A stretch of DNA of 64,000 bases from Ferrovibrio sp965278975 (lineage in GTDB: Bacteria; Pseudomonadota; Alphaproteobacteria; Ferrovibrionales; Ferrovibrionaceae): NCBI RefSeq assembly GCF_965278975.1, contig NZ_OZ257126.1, positions 248,001-312,000 of the forward strand. The letters run 5' to 3'. A model generated the notes under the pieces. It worked only from the letters and a program-made list of their open reading frames with translations, made no database searches and was not told where the DNA came from. This document shows positions 1 through 8,124 of this stretch, piece after piece. The stretch's first letter is position 1, and each line of letters starts with the position of its first letter. Position numbers and translations under genes: made by a program.

Positions 1-649
1 CCGGCAGGCGGGCCAGCACCAGATGCACGATATTCTCGGCCATCTGGTGTTCGCCATAGGTGATGAAAATCTTGGTGCCGGTGATGCGGTAGGTGCCGTC
101 GCCATTCGGCACTGCCTTCGACTTCAGCGCACCGACATCGGAGCCGGCCTGCGGCTCGGTCAGGTTCATGGTGCCGGTCCAGGTGCCTGCCACCATCTTG
201 GGCAGATACATCGCCTGCTGCTCCGGCGTGCCATGGGCGATGATGGCGTCGATGGCGCCCTGGGTGAGCAGCGGGCAGAGCGAGAAGGACAAGTTCGAGG
301 CCTGCACCATTTCCTGCACCGCCATGGTGACGGCCCAGGGAATCGCGCCGCCGCCGATCTCCTCCGCGAAGGGCATGCCGTTCCAGCCGGCCTCGGCGAA
401 CTGCTTGTAGGCTTCGGCGAACCCATCCGCCGTGCGCACGGTGCCGTTCTCGACGCGGGAACCCTGCTGATCGCCGATGCGGTTCAGCGGCGCCAGCACG
501 CCGGTGGCGAACTTGGCCGCTTCCTCCAGCACCGCCGCCGCGGTTTCCGGCTCGGCATTGCCCAGGCCCGGCAGGCCGCTCAGTTGCTGCAAGCCCGCCA
601 CCTGTTCCAGCACGAAACGCATATCCTTGATCGGCGCGGTGTAGGTCAT
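1..649 (-). CDS. Acyl-CoA dehydrogenase, N-terminal part (cut by window start)
   Basis: Flavin-dependent oxidation of an acyl-CoA thioester to the enoyl-CoA in the cytoplasm. The 216 residues present cover the N-terminal helical domain and the start of the middle beta domain. The family signature TEPQAGSDVG lies at residues 164-173, followed by the strand motif GTKIFITYGE. The N-terminus (MTYTAPIKDM) resembles the long acyl-CoA dehydrogenases of about 590 residues that carry an extra C-terminal domain; this subtype is inferred, because the C-terminal two thirds lie outside the window. The start is ATG with GGAG upstream (GGAGACCCCGCC). It is divergent from the sua5 gene across about 90 bp. 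Substrate chain length cannot be told. Confidence 0.9.
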   Translation of the reverse strand, partial: MTYTAPIKDMRFVLEQVAGLQQLSGLPGLGNAEPETAAAVLEEAAKFATGVLAPLNRIGDQQGSRVENGTVRTADGFAEAYKQFAEAGWNGMPFAEEIGGGAIPWAVTMAVQEMVQASNLSFSLCPLLTQGAIDAIIAHGTPEQQAMYLPKMVAGTWTGTMNLTEPQAGSDVGALKSKAVPNGDGTYRITGTKIFITYGEHQMAENIVHLVLARLP

Positions 650-739
650 GGCGGGGTCTCCTCGAACGACTGTTTGATTTGCAGGGTGATAATATGGACC
701 AGCGGCTCAAGCAAGCCCAGGACTGGTAACACCGGACCG

Positions 740-1699
740 ATGGCGCTACACAATCGCGCCATGGCTGACGCAGCGACATCCATCACGCCCGACGAGGCCG
801 CCCGCCTGCTGGCCCAGGGCGAGGTGGTGGCGATCCCGACCGAAACCGTTTACGGCCTGGCCGCCGATGCCACCAATCCGGCCGCCGTGGCAAAGATTTT
901 CGCCGCCAAGGGCCGCCCCAGCTTCAACCCCTTGATCAGCCATGTGGCGGATTTCAGCCAGTTGCACGAATTGGTGGAAACCGATGAGCGCGCCCGGCTG
1001 CTGGCCGCAGCCTTCTGGCCCGGGCCGCTGACCCTGGTGCTGCCGCGCAAGCCCGGCTGCCCGGTGGCGGAAACCGTGTCCGCCGGCCTGCCCAGCCTGG
1101 CGATCCGGCTGCCCGCGCACCCAATAGCCCATGCCATCCTGGCGCAGCTCGGCCGCCCGGCGGCCGCCCCCTCGGCCAACCGTTCCGGCCATGTCTCGCC
1201 CACCACGGCACGGCATGTCTGGGACAGCCTGGGAACAACGATGCCGGTGGTGGATGGTGGCGCCTGCCCCGTGGGCCTGGAATCGACCGTGATCGGCCTG
1301 ACCGGGCCGGACACATTATTGCTGCGCCCGGGTGGCCTTGCCGCCGAAAAGATCGAAGCCGTATTGGGGCAGAAGCTGAAGCTTCCCATGGATGGCAAGC
1401 TGGAAAGCCCCGGCATGCTACTAAAGCATTATGCACCGAGTCGCCCGGTGCGGCTTGATGCAACCGCAGCCCAAGGCCGCGAGGGCCTGCTCAGCTTCGG
1501 CCCGGCATTGCCCGGCTTTGCCGCGTATTATGTTTTAAGCGAAACCTGCGACCTCGCCGAAGCAGCACAGAAACTTTATGCCGGCCTGCATCAACTGGAC
1601 CGGGAAGATCTGGATGGCATCGCCGTGATGCCGATTCCGGAACAGGGCCTCGGCAGCGCCATCCTCGACCGTTTACGGCGGGCGGCACGCGGGCGATAA
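740..1699 (+). CDS. sua5: L-threonylcarbamoyladenylate synthase, Sua5 type
   Basis: Makes threonylcarbamoyl-AMP from threonine, bicarbonate and ATP, the first step of t6A modification of tRNAs that read ANN codons. The YrdC domain has IPTETVYGLAADA (about residues 32-44), KGRPSFNPL (57-65) and APSANRSG. A C-terminal Sua5 domain follows the linker, marked by ESPGMLLKHYAP, so this is the long Sua5 form (about 319 aa) and not the short TsaC form. The open frame extends far upstream, but homology begins near here. ATG 740 has a weak AGGA upstream; ATG 761 (MADAATS) is an equally good alternative. The FAD dehydrogenase gene follows 10 bp downstream and probably shares the transcript. Confidence 0.92.
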   Translation: MALHNRAMADAATSITPDEAARLLAQGEVVAIPTETVYGLAADATNPAAVAKIFAAKGRPSFNPLISHVADFSQLHELVETDERARLLAAAFWPGPLTLVLPRKPGCPVAETVSAGLPSLAIRLPAHPIAHAILAQLGRPAAAPSANRSGHVSPTTARHVWDSLGTTMPVVDGGACPVGLESTVIGLTGPDTLLLRPGGLAAEKIEAVLGQKLKLPMDGKLESPGMLLKHYAPSRPVRLDATAAQGREGLLSFGPALPGFAAYYVLSETCDLAEAAQKLYAGLHQLDREDLDGIAVMPIPEQGLGSAILDRLRRAARGR

Positions 1700-1709
1700 T
1701 CGGCGCGTC

Positions 1710-3134
1710 ATGACCGCGCTTGCACCTGAACTGCTGAACCGTTTCCGCGACATCGTCGGCCCCAAGGGCTGGGTGTCCGATCCCGATATCCTGGCGCCGC
1801 ATCTGGTGGAGCCGCGCGACATCTACAGCGGCATCACGCCGCTGATGCTGCGCCCGGCCAACACGGCGGAAGTCGCCGCCATCGTGAAACTGGCGCGCGA
1901 AACTCGCACCAAGCTGGTGCCGCAGGGCGGCAATACCGGCCTGGTCGGCGGCAGCATCCCGTTCATGGGCAACGATGAGATCATCGTGTCGCTGCAGCGC
2001 CTGAACAAGATCCGCAGCCTGGATGCGCTGAACGATACCATCACCGTGGAAGCCGGCTGTGTGCTGGCGCAGGTGCAGCAGGCGGCGCGCGATGCCGACC
2101 GCCTGTTCCCGCTCTCCATCGGCTCGGAAGGCAGCTGCACCATCGGCGGCAACCTTTCCACCAATGCCGGCGGCAATGCCGTGCTGCGCTATGGCAATAC
2201 GCGCGAACTGGCGCTGGGGCTGGAAGTGGTGCTGGCGGACGGGCAAATCTGGGATGGCCTGCGCGGCCTGCGCAAGGACAATACCGGCTACGACCTGAAA
2301 GACCTGTTCATCGGCGGCGAAGGCACGCTGGGAATCATCACCGCCGCCGTGCTGAAACTGCACCCGATGCCGAAAGCCACCGCCACGGCATTCACTGCCG
2401 TGCGCGATCCCTCGGCAGCCATCGAATTACTTGCCAAGGCCAAGGCGATGAGCGGCGGCCAGGTGACCGGCTTCGAACTGATCGCGCGGCTGCCGCTGGA
2501 TTTCGCGCTGAAGCACAATCCCGGCACCAGCGACCCGATTGCGGCGCGCTATGACTGGTATGTGCTGATGGAGTTTTCCTCAGGCAGCGATGATGGCTCG
2601 ATCGGCGCCACCATGGAAGCTGTGCTTGGCGATGGCTTCGAGGCCGGCCTGGTGCTGGATGCCGCCATCGCGCAATCGGAAACCCAGCGCGTCGCGTTCT
2701 GGAAGCTGCGCGAGCTGCTGTCCAATTCGCAGCGCCCCGAGGGCGGCTCGATCAAGTGCGACATCTCGGTGCCGGTGTCGCGCATGCCGGATTTCATCGA
2801 ACAGGCAACCAAGGCGGTGGAAGCCCATATCCCGGGCGTGCGCGTGGTTGCCTTCGGCCATATCGGCGATGGCAATGTGCATTTCAACTGCTCGCAGCCG
2901 GTCGGCTGGGAGCGTGCCAGATTCATGGCGCTGTGGGATGACGTGCACCAGATCGTGCATGATATCGCCCATGGCATGAACGGCTCGATCTCGGCCGAGC
3001 ATGGCGTCGGCCGCATGAAGATCGACGAGATCGTGCATTACAAGTCGCCCATCGAGATCGAGATGATGCGCAAGATCAAGCGCGCCTTCGATCCCGACAA
3101 CATCCTCAATCCAGGCAAGGTGGTGAACCCATGA
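1710..3134 (+). CDS. FAD-linked oxidase, GlcD / D-2-hydroxyglutarate dehydrogenase family
   Basis: A 474-aa flavoprotein of the VAO/PCMH fold that oxidises a 2-hydroxyacid to the 2-oxoacid. The N-terminal FAD-binding domain carries PQGGNTGLVGGS at residues 71-82 and SIGSEGSCTIGGNLSTNAGG further on. The C-terminal domain has the conserved GHIGDGNVHFN and SAEHGVGRMK stretches that supply metal and substrate ligands. Length and motifs fit D-2-hydroxyglutarate or D-lactate dehydrogenases, but the substrate cannot be fixed from sequence. No glcE or glcF partner is adjacent, which favours the single-subunit D2HGDH type over glycolate oxidase. The stop overlaps the next gene's start (ATGA), indicating translational coupling. 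Confidence 0.9.
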   Translation: MTALAPELLNRFRDIVGPKGWVSDPDILAPHLVEPRDIYSGITPLMLRPANTAEVAAIVKLARETRTKLVPQGGNTGLVGGSIPFMGNDEIIVSLQRLNKIRSLDALNDTITVEAGCVLAQVQQAARDADRLFPLSIGSEGSCTIGGNLSTNAGGNAVLRYGNTRELALGLEVVLADGQIWDGLRGLRKDNTGYDLKDLFIGGEGTLGIITAAVLKLHPMPKATATAFTAVRDPSAAIELLAKAKAMSGGQVTGFELIARLPLDFALKHNPGTSDPIAARYDWYVLMEFSSGSDDGSIGATMEAVLGDGFEAGLVLDAAIAQSETQRVAFWKLRELLSNSQRPEGGSIKCDISVPVSRMPDFIEQATKAVEAHIPGVRVVAFGHIGDGNVHFNCSQPVGWERARFMALWDDVHQIVHDIAHGMNGSISAEHGVGRMKIDEIVHYKSPIEIEMMRKIKRAFDPDNILNPGKVVNP

Positions 3135-3643
3135 TCCGCTGCTACATCGCCGCCAGCCTGGATGGCTACATCGCCGCCGCCGATGGTGGCATCGAGTGGC
3201 TGAAGCCGTTCGATACCGAGGATTACGGCTACAAGGGCTTCATCAACGAGATCGGCACCGTGGTAATGGGCCGCGCCACCTATGACCAGGTGCTGCTGTT
3301 TCCCGAATGGCCCTACAAGGACAAGCGCGTGCTGGTGGTGACCAGCAGGCCGCTGATCTCGGCGCCGGCCGGCGTCGAGACCCGCCCGGCCCGCTTCCAG
3401 GACCTGGCCCAGGAATTGCGCGCCCAGGAACGCGATGTGTGGCTCTGCGGCGGCACGCAATTGCTGGAAGGCTTCCTCGGCATCGACGCCGTGGACCGCC
3501 TGGAACTGTTCCTGATCCCGGTGACGCTGGGCGGCGGCATCCCGCTATTCCAGCGCGATACCGGGCCACAGAACCGCCTGCGCCTGGCGCTTTCGACGCC
3601 CTATCCGAACGGCGTGGTGAAGCTGGTCTACGATTTCACCTGA
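3131..3643 (+). CDS. Dihydrofolate reductase family protein (RibD C-terminal fold)
   Basis: A 170-aa protein of the RibD-C/DHFR-like fold. It opens with the typical CYIAASLDGYIA strand-loop, followed by GGIEWL, VMGRATYDQ and an ending of the form GVVKLVYDF. Family members bind NADPH; most stand-alone copies have no known substrate and are not true folate reductases. It starts inside the stop codon of the preceding flavoprotein gene (ATGA), so the two are likely co-translated. Its 3' end overlaps the 3' end of the convergent TRAP permease gene by 16 bp. Confidence 0.85.
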   Translation: MIRCYIAASLDGYIAAADGGIEWLKPFDTEDYGYKGFINEIGTVVMGRATYDQVLLFPEWPYKDKRVLVVTSRPLISAPAGVETRPARFQDLAQELRAQERDVWLCGGTQLLEGFLGIDAVDRLELFLIPVTLGGGIPLFQRDTGPQNRLRLALSTPYPNGVVKLVYDFT

Positions 3644-5493
3644 ACCGCCACCGCCGGGCGCGCCAGCATTTTCTGCGTGCCCATCACTATGGCGAGCAGC
3701 GCGATGCCGATGGCATCGCCGACCCAACCCGGAATCAGCGTCATGGCCAGCGCGCCAGCGATCAGCATGGCACGCTCATCCACCCGCAAATGCACCCGGA
3801 AATAACCATGCAGGCCGCCAGCCAGCATGGCGATGCCGATGCAGGCGGAAATCGTGGCATGAATGATTTCCGGCCAATCGCCGATCATCAGCAGAGCCGG
3901 CTGGAACACGAACATGAACGGCACGATGAAGCCGGCGGCGCCGATCTTCACCGCCGCCCAGCCCGATTTCCATAGATCGGCCTTGGCCAATGAGGCCGCC
4001 GCATAGACCGCCAGGGCCACTGGTGGCGTGATCGCCGAGAGGATGGCGAAGTAGAAGGCGAACATATGCGCCGCCGGCTCGATAACGCCGAGCTTCATGA
4101 TCGCCGGCACCATCAGCGACACCATGACGATATAGGCCGGCGTGGTAGGCATACCCATGCCGAGGATGATCCCGGCCACAGCCGTCAGTACCAGCGCCAG
4201 CAGCAGGCTGTTCTGCGCCAGACCGATGATCCAGTTGGTGAAGCTGATGCCGAGGCCGGTAAGCGTGATCGAGCCGATCACCAGGCCGGCGCAGGCACAG
4301 GCCAGCGCCACCGCCAGCGTGTTGCGGGCGCCGTCTTCCAGTGCCTCGGGAATCTGGCTCCAGCGCAGTTCCTGCCGCGTGTTGGCGCGCAGCATGGCAA
4401 CCGGGAAGCAGGCCAGCGTGCCGGCCAGCGCGCAATACGGCGCCGAATAGCCCATGATCATGCCGCCCAGAATGATGGCGATCGGAATGAACAGATGCCC
4501 GCGTTCCTTCAATACCGTGAGCAGGCGCGGCACTTCGGCCGGCGGCAGGCCGAGCAGGCCCATGCGCTTGGCCTCGAAATGCACCGCGCCAAAGCAAGCC
4601 ACATAGTAGAGAATACTGGGAATCAGCGCCCAGACGATGACCTGGAAATACGGCACGGCAAGGAATTCGGCCATGACGAAGGCGGCGGCGCCCATGATCG
4701 GCGGCATGATCTGGCCGCCGGTGGAAGCGACCGATTCCACGCCGGCGGCGAAATGCTTGGAGAAGCCGGTGCGCTTCATCAGCGGAATGGTGATCGGACC
4801 ATCCACCATCACATTCGCCACCGCCGAACCGGAAATGGTGCCGAATAGCGAGGATGACACCACCGCCACCTTGCCGGGACCGCCGGCCTGCCGGCCGGTG
4901 AGGGCCAGGGCGAAATCCATGAACAGCCGGCCGGTGCCGGTGCGCTCCATCACACTGCCGAACACCACGAAAATGGTGACATAGGCAGCCGAAACGCCGA
5001 GCGTGGAACCGAAGACGCCCTCGGTGGTCATATAGAGCTGGTCGAGCAAGGTGAGCGGATCGACCTTGGTGATCGCCAGCGCCCAGCCCATGAAGAGTAT
5101 GGCTGTGATCGGCAAAGCCCAGCCGATGACGCGCCGCGTCGCATCCATCACCACGACAACCAGCGCCACGCCGGCAACGACATCAAGCGGCTTCGGATCG
5201 TCGATATAGATGATGCGGTTGATGAAGTAGTCGTAATCGATGAACAGATGGCCGAGCGCCAGGGTGCCGCCGGCAACGAACAGCACATCAAGCCAGACAA
5301 GACGGCGCGCCTCGCCCTCCTTGGTATCCATGAAAGGATAGAGCAGATAGACCAGGATCAGGGCGAAGGCGAGATGCGTGCCACGGAAGATCAGCGCCTG
5401 CGGCGGACCCATGGCGATTACCCACATATGGTAAAGTGCCATCGCCACGCCAATCGGCATCACCACGCGCGCGATCAGGTTCTTGCCCGTCAT
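3628..5493 (-). CDS. TRAP transporter fused permease (4TM-12TM, TAXI type)
   Basis: Inner-membrane permease of a tripartite ATP-independent periplasmic transporter, driven by an ion gradient. At 621 aa it fuses the small DctQ-like four-helix unit (roughly residues 1-180) to the large DctM-like unit, as is usual for TAXI-type systems. DctM-type signatures are visible: FGTISGSAVANVMVDG, STGGQIMPPIMGAAAFVMAE and GMGMPTTPAYI. The C-terminal extension with extra hydrophobic helices is also typical. The start is ATG with GGGAGGAAC upstream. It lies 90 bp downstream of its binding-protein gene, with a rho-independent terminator between them. The solute is unknown. Confidence 0.93.
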   Translation of the reverse strand: MTGKNLIARVVMPIGVAMALYHMWVIAMGPPQALIFRGTHLAFALILVYLLYPFMDTKEGEARRLVWLDVLFVAGGTLALGHLFIDYDYFINRIIYIDDPKPLDVVAGVALVVVVMDATRRVIGWALPITAILFMGWALAITKVDPLTLLDQLYMTTEGVFGSTLGVSAAYVTIFVVFGSVMERTGTGRLFMDFALALTGRQAGGPGKVAVVSSSLFGTISGSAVANVMVDGPITIPLMKRTGFSKHFAAGVESVASTGGQIMPPIMGAAAFVMAEFLAVPYFQVIVWALIPSILYYVACFGAVHFEAKRMGLLGLPPAEVPRLLTVLKERGHLFIPIAIILGGMIMGYSAPYCALAGTLACFPVAMLRANTRQELRWSQIPEALEDGARNTLAVALACACAGLVIGSITLTGLGISFTNWIIGLAQNSLLLALVLTAVAGIILGMGMPTTPAYIVMVSLMVPAIMKLGVIEPAAHMFAFYFAILSAITPPVALAVYAAASLAKADLWKSGWAAVKIGAAGFIVPFMFVFQPALLMIGDWPEIIHATISACIGIAMLAGGLHGYFRVHLRVDERAMLIAGALAMTLIPGWVGDAIGIALLAIVMGTQKMLARPAVAVQVKS

Positions 5494-5520
5494 CCCCGTT
5501 CCTCCCCCGGATCGGTCTTA

Positions 5521-5566
5521 TAATAAAAAAGCACCGGCGCCGCTCTCTTACCGAGCGGCGCCGGGC
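5521..5566 (-). terminator. Rho-independent terminator between TAXI binding protein and permease
   Basis: Read on the minus strand, a perfect 12-bp GC-rich stem (5553-5564 with 5534-5545) closes a 7-nt loop. Soon after the stem comes a run of six T (5525-5530). It sits 20 bp past the stop of the binding-protein gene and about 30 bp before the permease start, so it probably acts as a partial terminator that sets a high binding-protein to permease ratio. Confidence 0.85.
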
Positions 5567-5583
5567 TGGAACGCTTCGGCCCC

Positions 5584-6543
5584 TTACTTCAGAGCACCGA
5601 CTTCCTTGTAGTATTTGGCCGCACCCGGATGGAACGGCACGCCGATATCCTCGGCCATGTCCTTCACCGTCATGCGCGCCATCGCCTTGTTCACCGCCAC
5701 CATGTCAGACATCTGCGTCGCCATCGCCTTGGTGATGGCGTAGATCTTGTCTTCCGGCATCTTGCAGGCCGTGATGAAATGCGCCGAATAGGCAATCGCC
5801 GGCACATCGGCATCCTGCTTCGGATAGGTGCCGGCCGGGATCGTGCCCTTCACATAGCCGGCATTGATCTTCTTCATCGCCGCCACTTCGGCGTCAGACA
5901 CCGGCACCATCTTGATGCCACGCGAGGAAGCCAGATCCATCACCGACGAAGCCGGAATGGTGGTGCCAAGGGTGAAGACCTGGGCATGGCCATCCTGCAG
6001 CAGGGCTGCCGCGTCGTTATAGGAGGCCATGAAGTTGACCTTGCCCATGTCGGTATAGGACAGGCTGTTGGCCTTGAGGATGTCGGCGGAAATCGCCTCG
6101 GCGGTGTTGCCGCGGGTCTGAACGGCAATGGTCTTGCCCTTCATGTCGCCGACCTTGTCCACCTTGGCATCGGCCAGCGCGACGATCTGGAAATACTGCG
6201 GGTAGAGATTGGCGATCTGGCAGACATTGCTCGCCTTCTTCTCAAACGGCGCGCGGCCTTCCAGCGCATCGACGGTGGAGGTCGAGTTGCCGAAGCCGAA
6301 TTCGACCTTGCCTTCCTCGATGCCCTTCACGTTGGCGATGCCGGCGCCCGGCAGGGTCTGGATCGTGCTGCCCGGCAGCGCTTTTTCAAACATCGCCTTG
6401 AAGGTGCCGCCCATCGGCACCCAGACACCGCCCTGCGGGCCGGTCATCAGCTTGTAGGTTTGTGCGCTGGCATCGCCGACGCCACAGGCGGCGGCAAGAG
6501 CAAGACCGATAGCGGCGCAAGTGCCGAGACGGCGGGTAAGCAT
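5584..6543 (-). CDS. TAXI family TRAP transporter solute-binding protein
   Basis: Periplasmic receptor that hands its ligand to the fused permease downstream. At 319 aa it has a signal peptide of about 27 residues (MLTRRLG, hydrophobic core, DASA-QT cleavage). The TAXI hallmark TGPQGGVWVPMGG follows directly, and downstream are FGFGNSTSTVDA and GKTIAVQTRGN. TAXI proteins often bind glutamate or other small carboxylates, but the ligand here cannot be predicted. The start is ATG behind CGGAGGAACGCC. The gene heads a two-gene unit with the permease. Confidence 0.92.
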   Translation of the reverse strand: MLTRRLGTCAAIGLALAAACGVGDASAQTYKLMTGPQGGVWVPMGGTFKAMFEKALPGSTIQTLPGAGIANVKGIEEGKVEFGFGNSTSTVDALEGRAPFEKKASNVCQIANLYPQYFQIVALADAKVDKVGDMKGKTIAVQTRGNTAEAISADILKANSLSYTDMGKVNFMASYNDAAALLQDGHAQVFTLGTTIPASSVMDLASSRGIKMVPVSDAEVAAMKKINAGYVKGTIPAGTYPKQDADVPAIAYSAHFITACKMPEDKIYAITKAMATQMSDMVAVNKAMARMTVKDMAEDIGVPFHPGAAKYYKEVGALK

Positions 6544-6633
6544 GGCGTTCCTCCGAGTTTATTTTTGTAGGCGAGAGTGTGCGGCAGCGCGCGGCGCCAC
6601 GTCAAGCCAAGATCGCCATCTGATATATGAGGT

Positions 6634-7101
6634 TTATGCGAACAGATCGGGCTGGCGCGGCGGCGGCGGCGTGATCCTGCGGCGCAGATCGGCATCGCTT
6701 TCGAGATGACCATCGGCATGGATGTGTTGCACTGCGGCACCGCGTGCCAGCAATGCCGGCGTCACCAGATGCGTGCGATGGCATTGCGCCGGATCGCGCT
6801 CGGCACACATCATCGCCAATGGCTGCTGCGCGGCCAGTTCCAGCAGCGTCTCGATGCCTGCCGAAAAAACCGGCAATGCCGCGCGCGGCTTGCCGCCAAG
6901 TGCCTGGCCGAGCCAGCGATAGGCGATGCCGGCTTCCGGCAGGCTGCGCTCCAGCGCGGCACGGCCGAAATGCGGCAGGTAGCGCGAAGCCGGCTGCGAA
7001 CGGACATCCGCCAACAGCAGGATGCCATGCTGGCGCAGCAGTGCCACCAGTTGTTCCGTGCCCTGGTTGGAATGACCGATGCTGTAGACCGTGACGTTCA
7101 A
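6634..7101 (-). CDS. DUF488 domain-containing protein
   Basis: A 155-aa cytoplasmic protein of unknown biochemical role. It shows the DUF488 pattern: YSIGHSN near the N-terminus, an ADVRSQPAS(R) segment, and a conserved CAERDPAQCHRT motif near residues 108-119, whose cysteine, glutamate and histidine look like a metal or catalytic site. The start is TTG, chosen because TTGA overlaps the stop of the DUF2239 gene upstream, giving tight translational coupling. The function of the pair is unknown. Confidence 0.85.
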   Translation of the reverse strand: MNVTVYSIGHSNQGTEQLVALLRQHGILLLADVRSQPASRYLPHFGRAALERSLPEAGIAYRWLGQALGGKPRAALPVFSAGIETLLELAAQQPLAMMCAERDPAQCHRTHLVTPALLARGAAVQHIHADGHLESDADLRRRITPPPPRQPDLFA

Positions 7102-7673
7102 TCACTACTCTCCTGCCGCTGCACGAGTTTGCGCAGATGGGTGCGGATATCAAGCGGCCACGCGGCGCTATGCTGTTCGAACCGCGCGGTGTCATCGGCG
7201 AAGAAGGCGCGTGCGGCTTCCTCGAAACCAGGCAGGTTGCCGGCCATGGCGCTCATGAAGCGATACGCGGCATCGCGCCGCGCTCGCGCTTCGGTGCGGC
7301 CTTCATCCGCCTTGCGCGCCTGATCGATCAGCCGCCGCAACGCCTGGCTGGCGCCGCCGGGCTGCGCCCCGAGCCACTCCCAATGGCGCGGCAGCAGGGT
7401 TATCTCGCGCGCCACAACGCCAAGTTTGGGCCGACCACGCCCTCTCGGCTCCACCTCCTTCGCTTCGGCAGGCGCCAGCCGTGCCGCGATCTCGGCATCG
7501 CTGCCACGCAAGTCGAAATCGATCGGCGCGCCGCTGGCATCGTCGAAAACCAGGATGCGTTGCGCCGGATCGGCAGCCAGAGCAGCCTTCACCGCCAGGG
7601 CGACATTAGGCAACGGGCCGGCAGCCAGCAGGCGGTCGGCAGTGAAGGCAGTACAGAATACGGGTCCAGTCAT
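7098..7673 (-). CDS. DUF2239 family protein
   Basis: A 191-aa cytoplasmic protein matching the DUF2239 family by its N-terminal TAFTADRLLAAGPL segment, the ILVFDDASGAPIDFDLRG strand region and the central GRGRPKLGVVAREITLLP motif. That motif reads like a short basic, DNA-binding-like segment ahead of a helical C-terminal half (residues about 100-190). The function is unknown. The ATG has no strong ribosome site, and a near-palindrome (7682-7695) begins only 8 bp upstream, so expression is probably controlled there. It is the first gene of a coupled pair with DUF488 and is divergent from the GIY-YIG gene. Confidence 0.85.
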   Translation of the reverse strand: MTGPVFCTAFTADRLLAAGPLPNVALAVKAALAADPAQRILVFDDASGAPIDFDLRGSDAEIAARLAPAEAKEVEPRGRGRPKLGVVAREITLLPRHWEWLGAQPGGASQALRRLIDQARKADEGRTEARARRDAAYRFMSAMAGNLPGFEEAARAFFADDTARFEQHSAAWPLDIRTHLRKLVQRQESSD

Positions 7674-7681
7674 TGGTTTTA

Positions 7682-7695
7682 TTTACCCGGATAAA
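7682..7695. promoter_or_regulatory. Candidate operator 1 (TTTACCCGGATAAA)
   Basis: A 14-bp near-palindrome with a single mismatched base pair. It shares the core TTACCCGGxTxA with the second box 28 bp away (centre to centre). It lies between the divergent DUF2239 and GIY-YIG starts, 8 bp upstream of the DUF2239 ATG. The binding protein is unknown. Confidence 0.55.
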
Positions 7696-7707
7696 ATCCT
7701 TGCGTCA

Positions 7708-7725
7708 ATATTACCCGGGTGATAT
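7708..7725. promoter_or_regulatory. Candidate operator 2 (ATATTACCCGGGTGATAT)
   Basis: An 18-bp palindrome with one mismatched pair, centred on CCC/GGG. It is the partner of box 1 in the same 78-bp divergent intergenic region, 26 bp upstream of the GIY-YIG ATG. Two near-identical dyads with fixed spacing suggest cooperative binding of a dimeric repressor. Confidence 0.55.
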
Positions 7726-7751
7726 ACCGCCGGCCCGATCAGGAGCCAGTC

Positions 7752-8087
7752 ATGGATAACGAGCAGAAGAAAGCGGCCACCGCCGCCTACAAGGAACGCA
7801 AGACCGCAGCCGGCATCTTCGCCATCACCTGCCAGCCCAGCGGCCAAAGCTGGGTCGGCAGCGCGCCGGACCTGGCGAAGATCCAGAACCGCATCTGGTT
7901 CGCCTTGCGACACAACAGCCACCGCCAGCCAAGCCTGCAGGCAGCCTGGGCGGCCCATGGACCGGATGCCTTCCGCTTCGAAGCCCTGGAGGCATTGGAA
8001 GAAGAGGAACTCGGTTTCGTGCGCGACCGCCTGCTGAAAGAGAAGCGCAGCACCTGGTGCGCGCGGCTTGGGGCTGAAGCCTTGTGA
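7752..8087 (+). CDS. GIY-YIG nuclease family protein (degenerate motif)
   Basis: A 111-aa single-domain protein. The segment AGIFAITC followed by SWVGSAPDL occupies the place of the GIY...YIG strands, then comes an RIWFALRHN helix with the basic residues expected of the fold, and an EALEEEEL segment that could hold the metal-binding glutamate. GIF and WVG replace the canonical tyrosines, so activity as a nuclease is doubtful. The start is ATG 7752, preceded by AGGAG at 7741-7745; the frame is open further upstream without a better start. It is divergent from DUF2239, with two shared palindromes between. Confidence 0.75.
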   Translation: MDNEQKKAATAAYKERKTAAGIFAITCQPSGQSWVGSAPDLAKIQNRIWFALRHNSHRQPSLQAAWAAHGPDAFRFEALEALEEEELGFVRDRLLKEKRSTWCARLGAEAL

Positions 8088-8098
8088 TCGAAGTCACA
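8083..8098 (+). promoter_or_regulatory. CRP/FNR-type site (TGTGA-N6-TCACA)
   Basis: TGTGATCGAAGTCACA matches both pentamers of the classical CRP consensus exactly. It overlaps the stop codon of the GIY-YIG gene and lies about 110 bp upstream of the RND adaptor ATG. If the -10-like TATACA at 8149-8154 is used, its centre is near -70, the usual class I activator position. Which CRP-family protein would bind is unknown. Confidence 0.5.
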
Positions 8099-8114
8099 GT
8101 TACCCAGGGGTAAC
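8099..8114. promoter_or_regulatory. Perfect palindrome GTTACCC-AG-GGGTAAC before the RND genes
   Basis: Two perfect 7-bp arms are separated by 2 bp, directly abutting the CRP-like site. There is no T-tract, so it is not a typical terminator. It shares the TTACCC half-site with the operators at 7682-7725 but has a different spacing. It is a candidate regulator site for the efflux genes. Confidence 0.4.
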
Positions 8115-8124
8115 CGCAGCAGGA

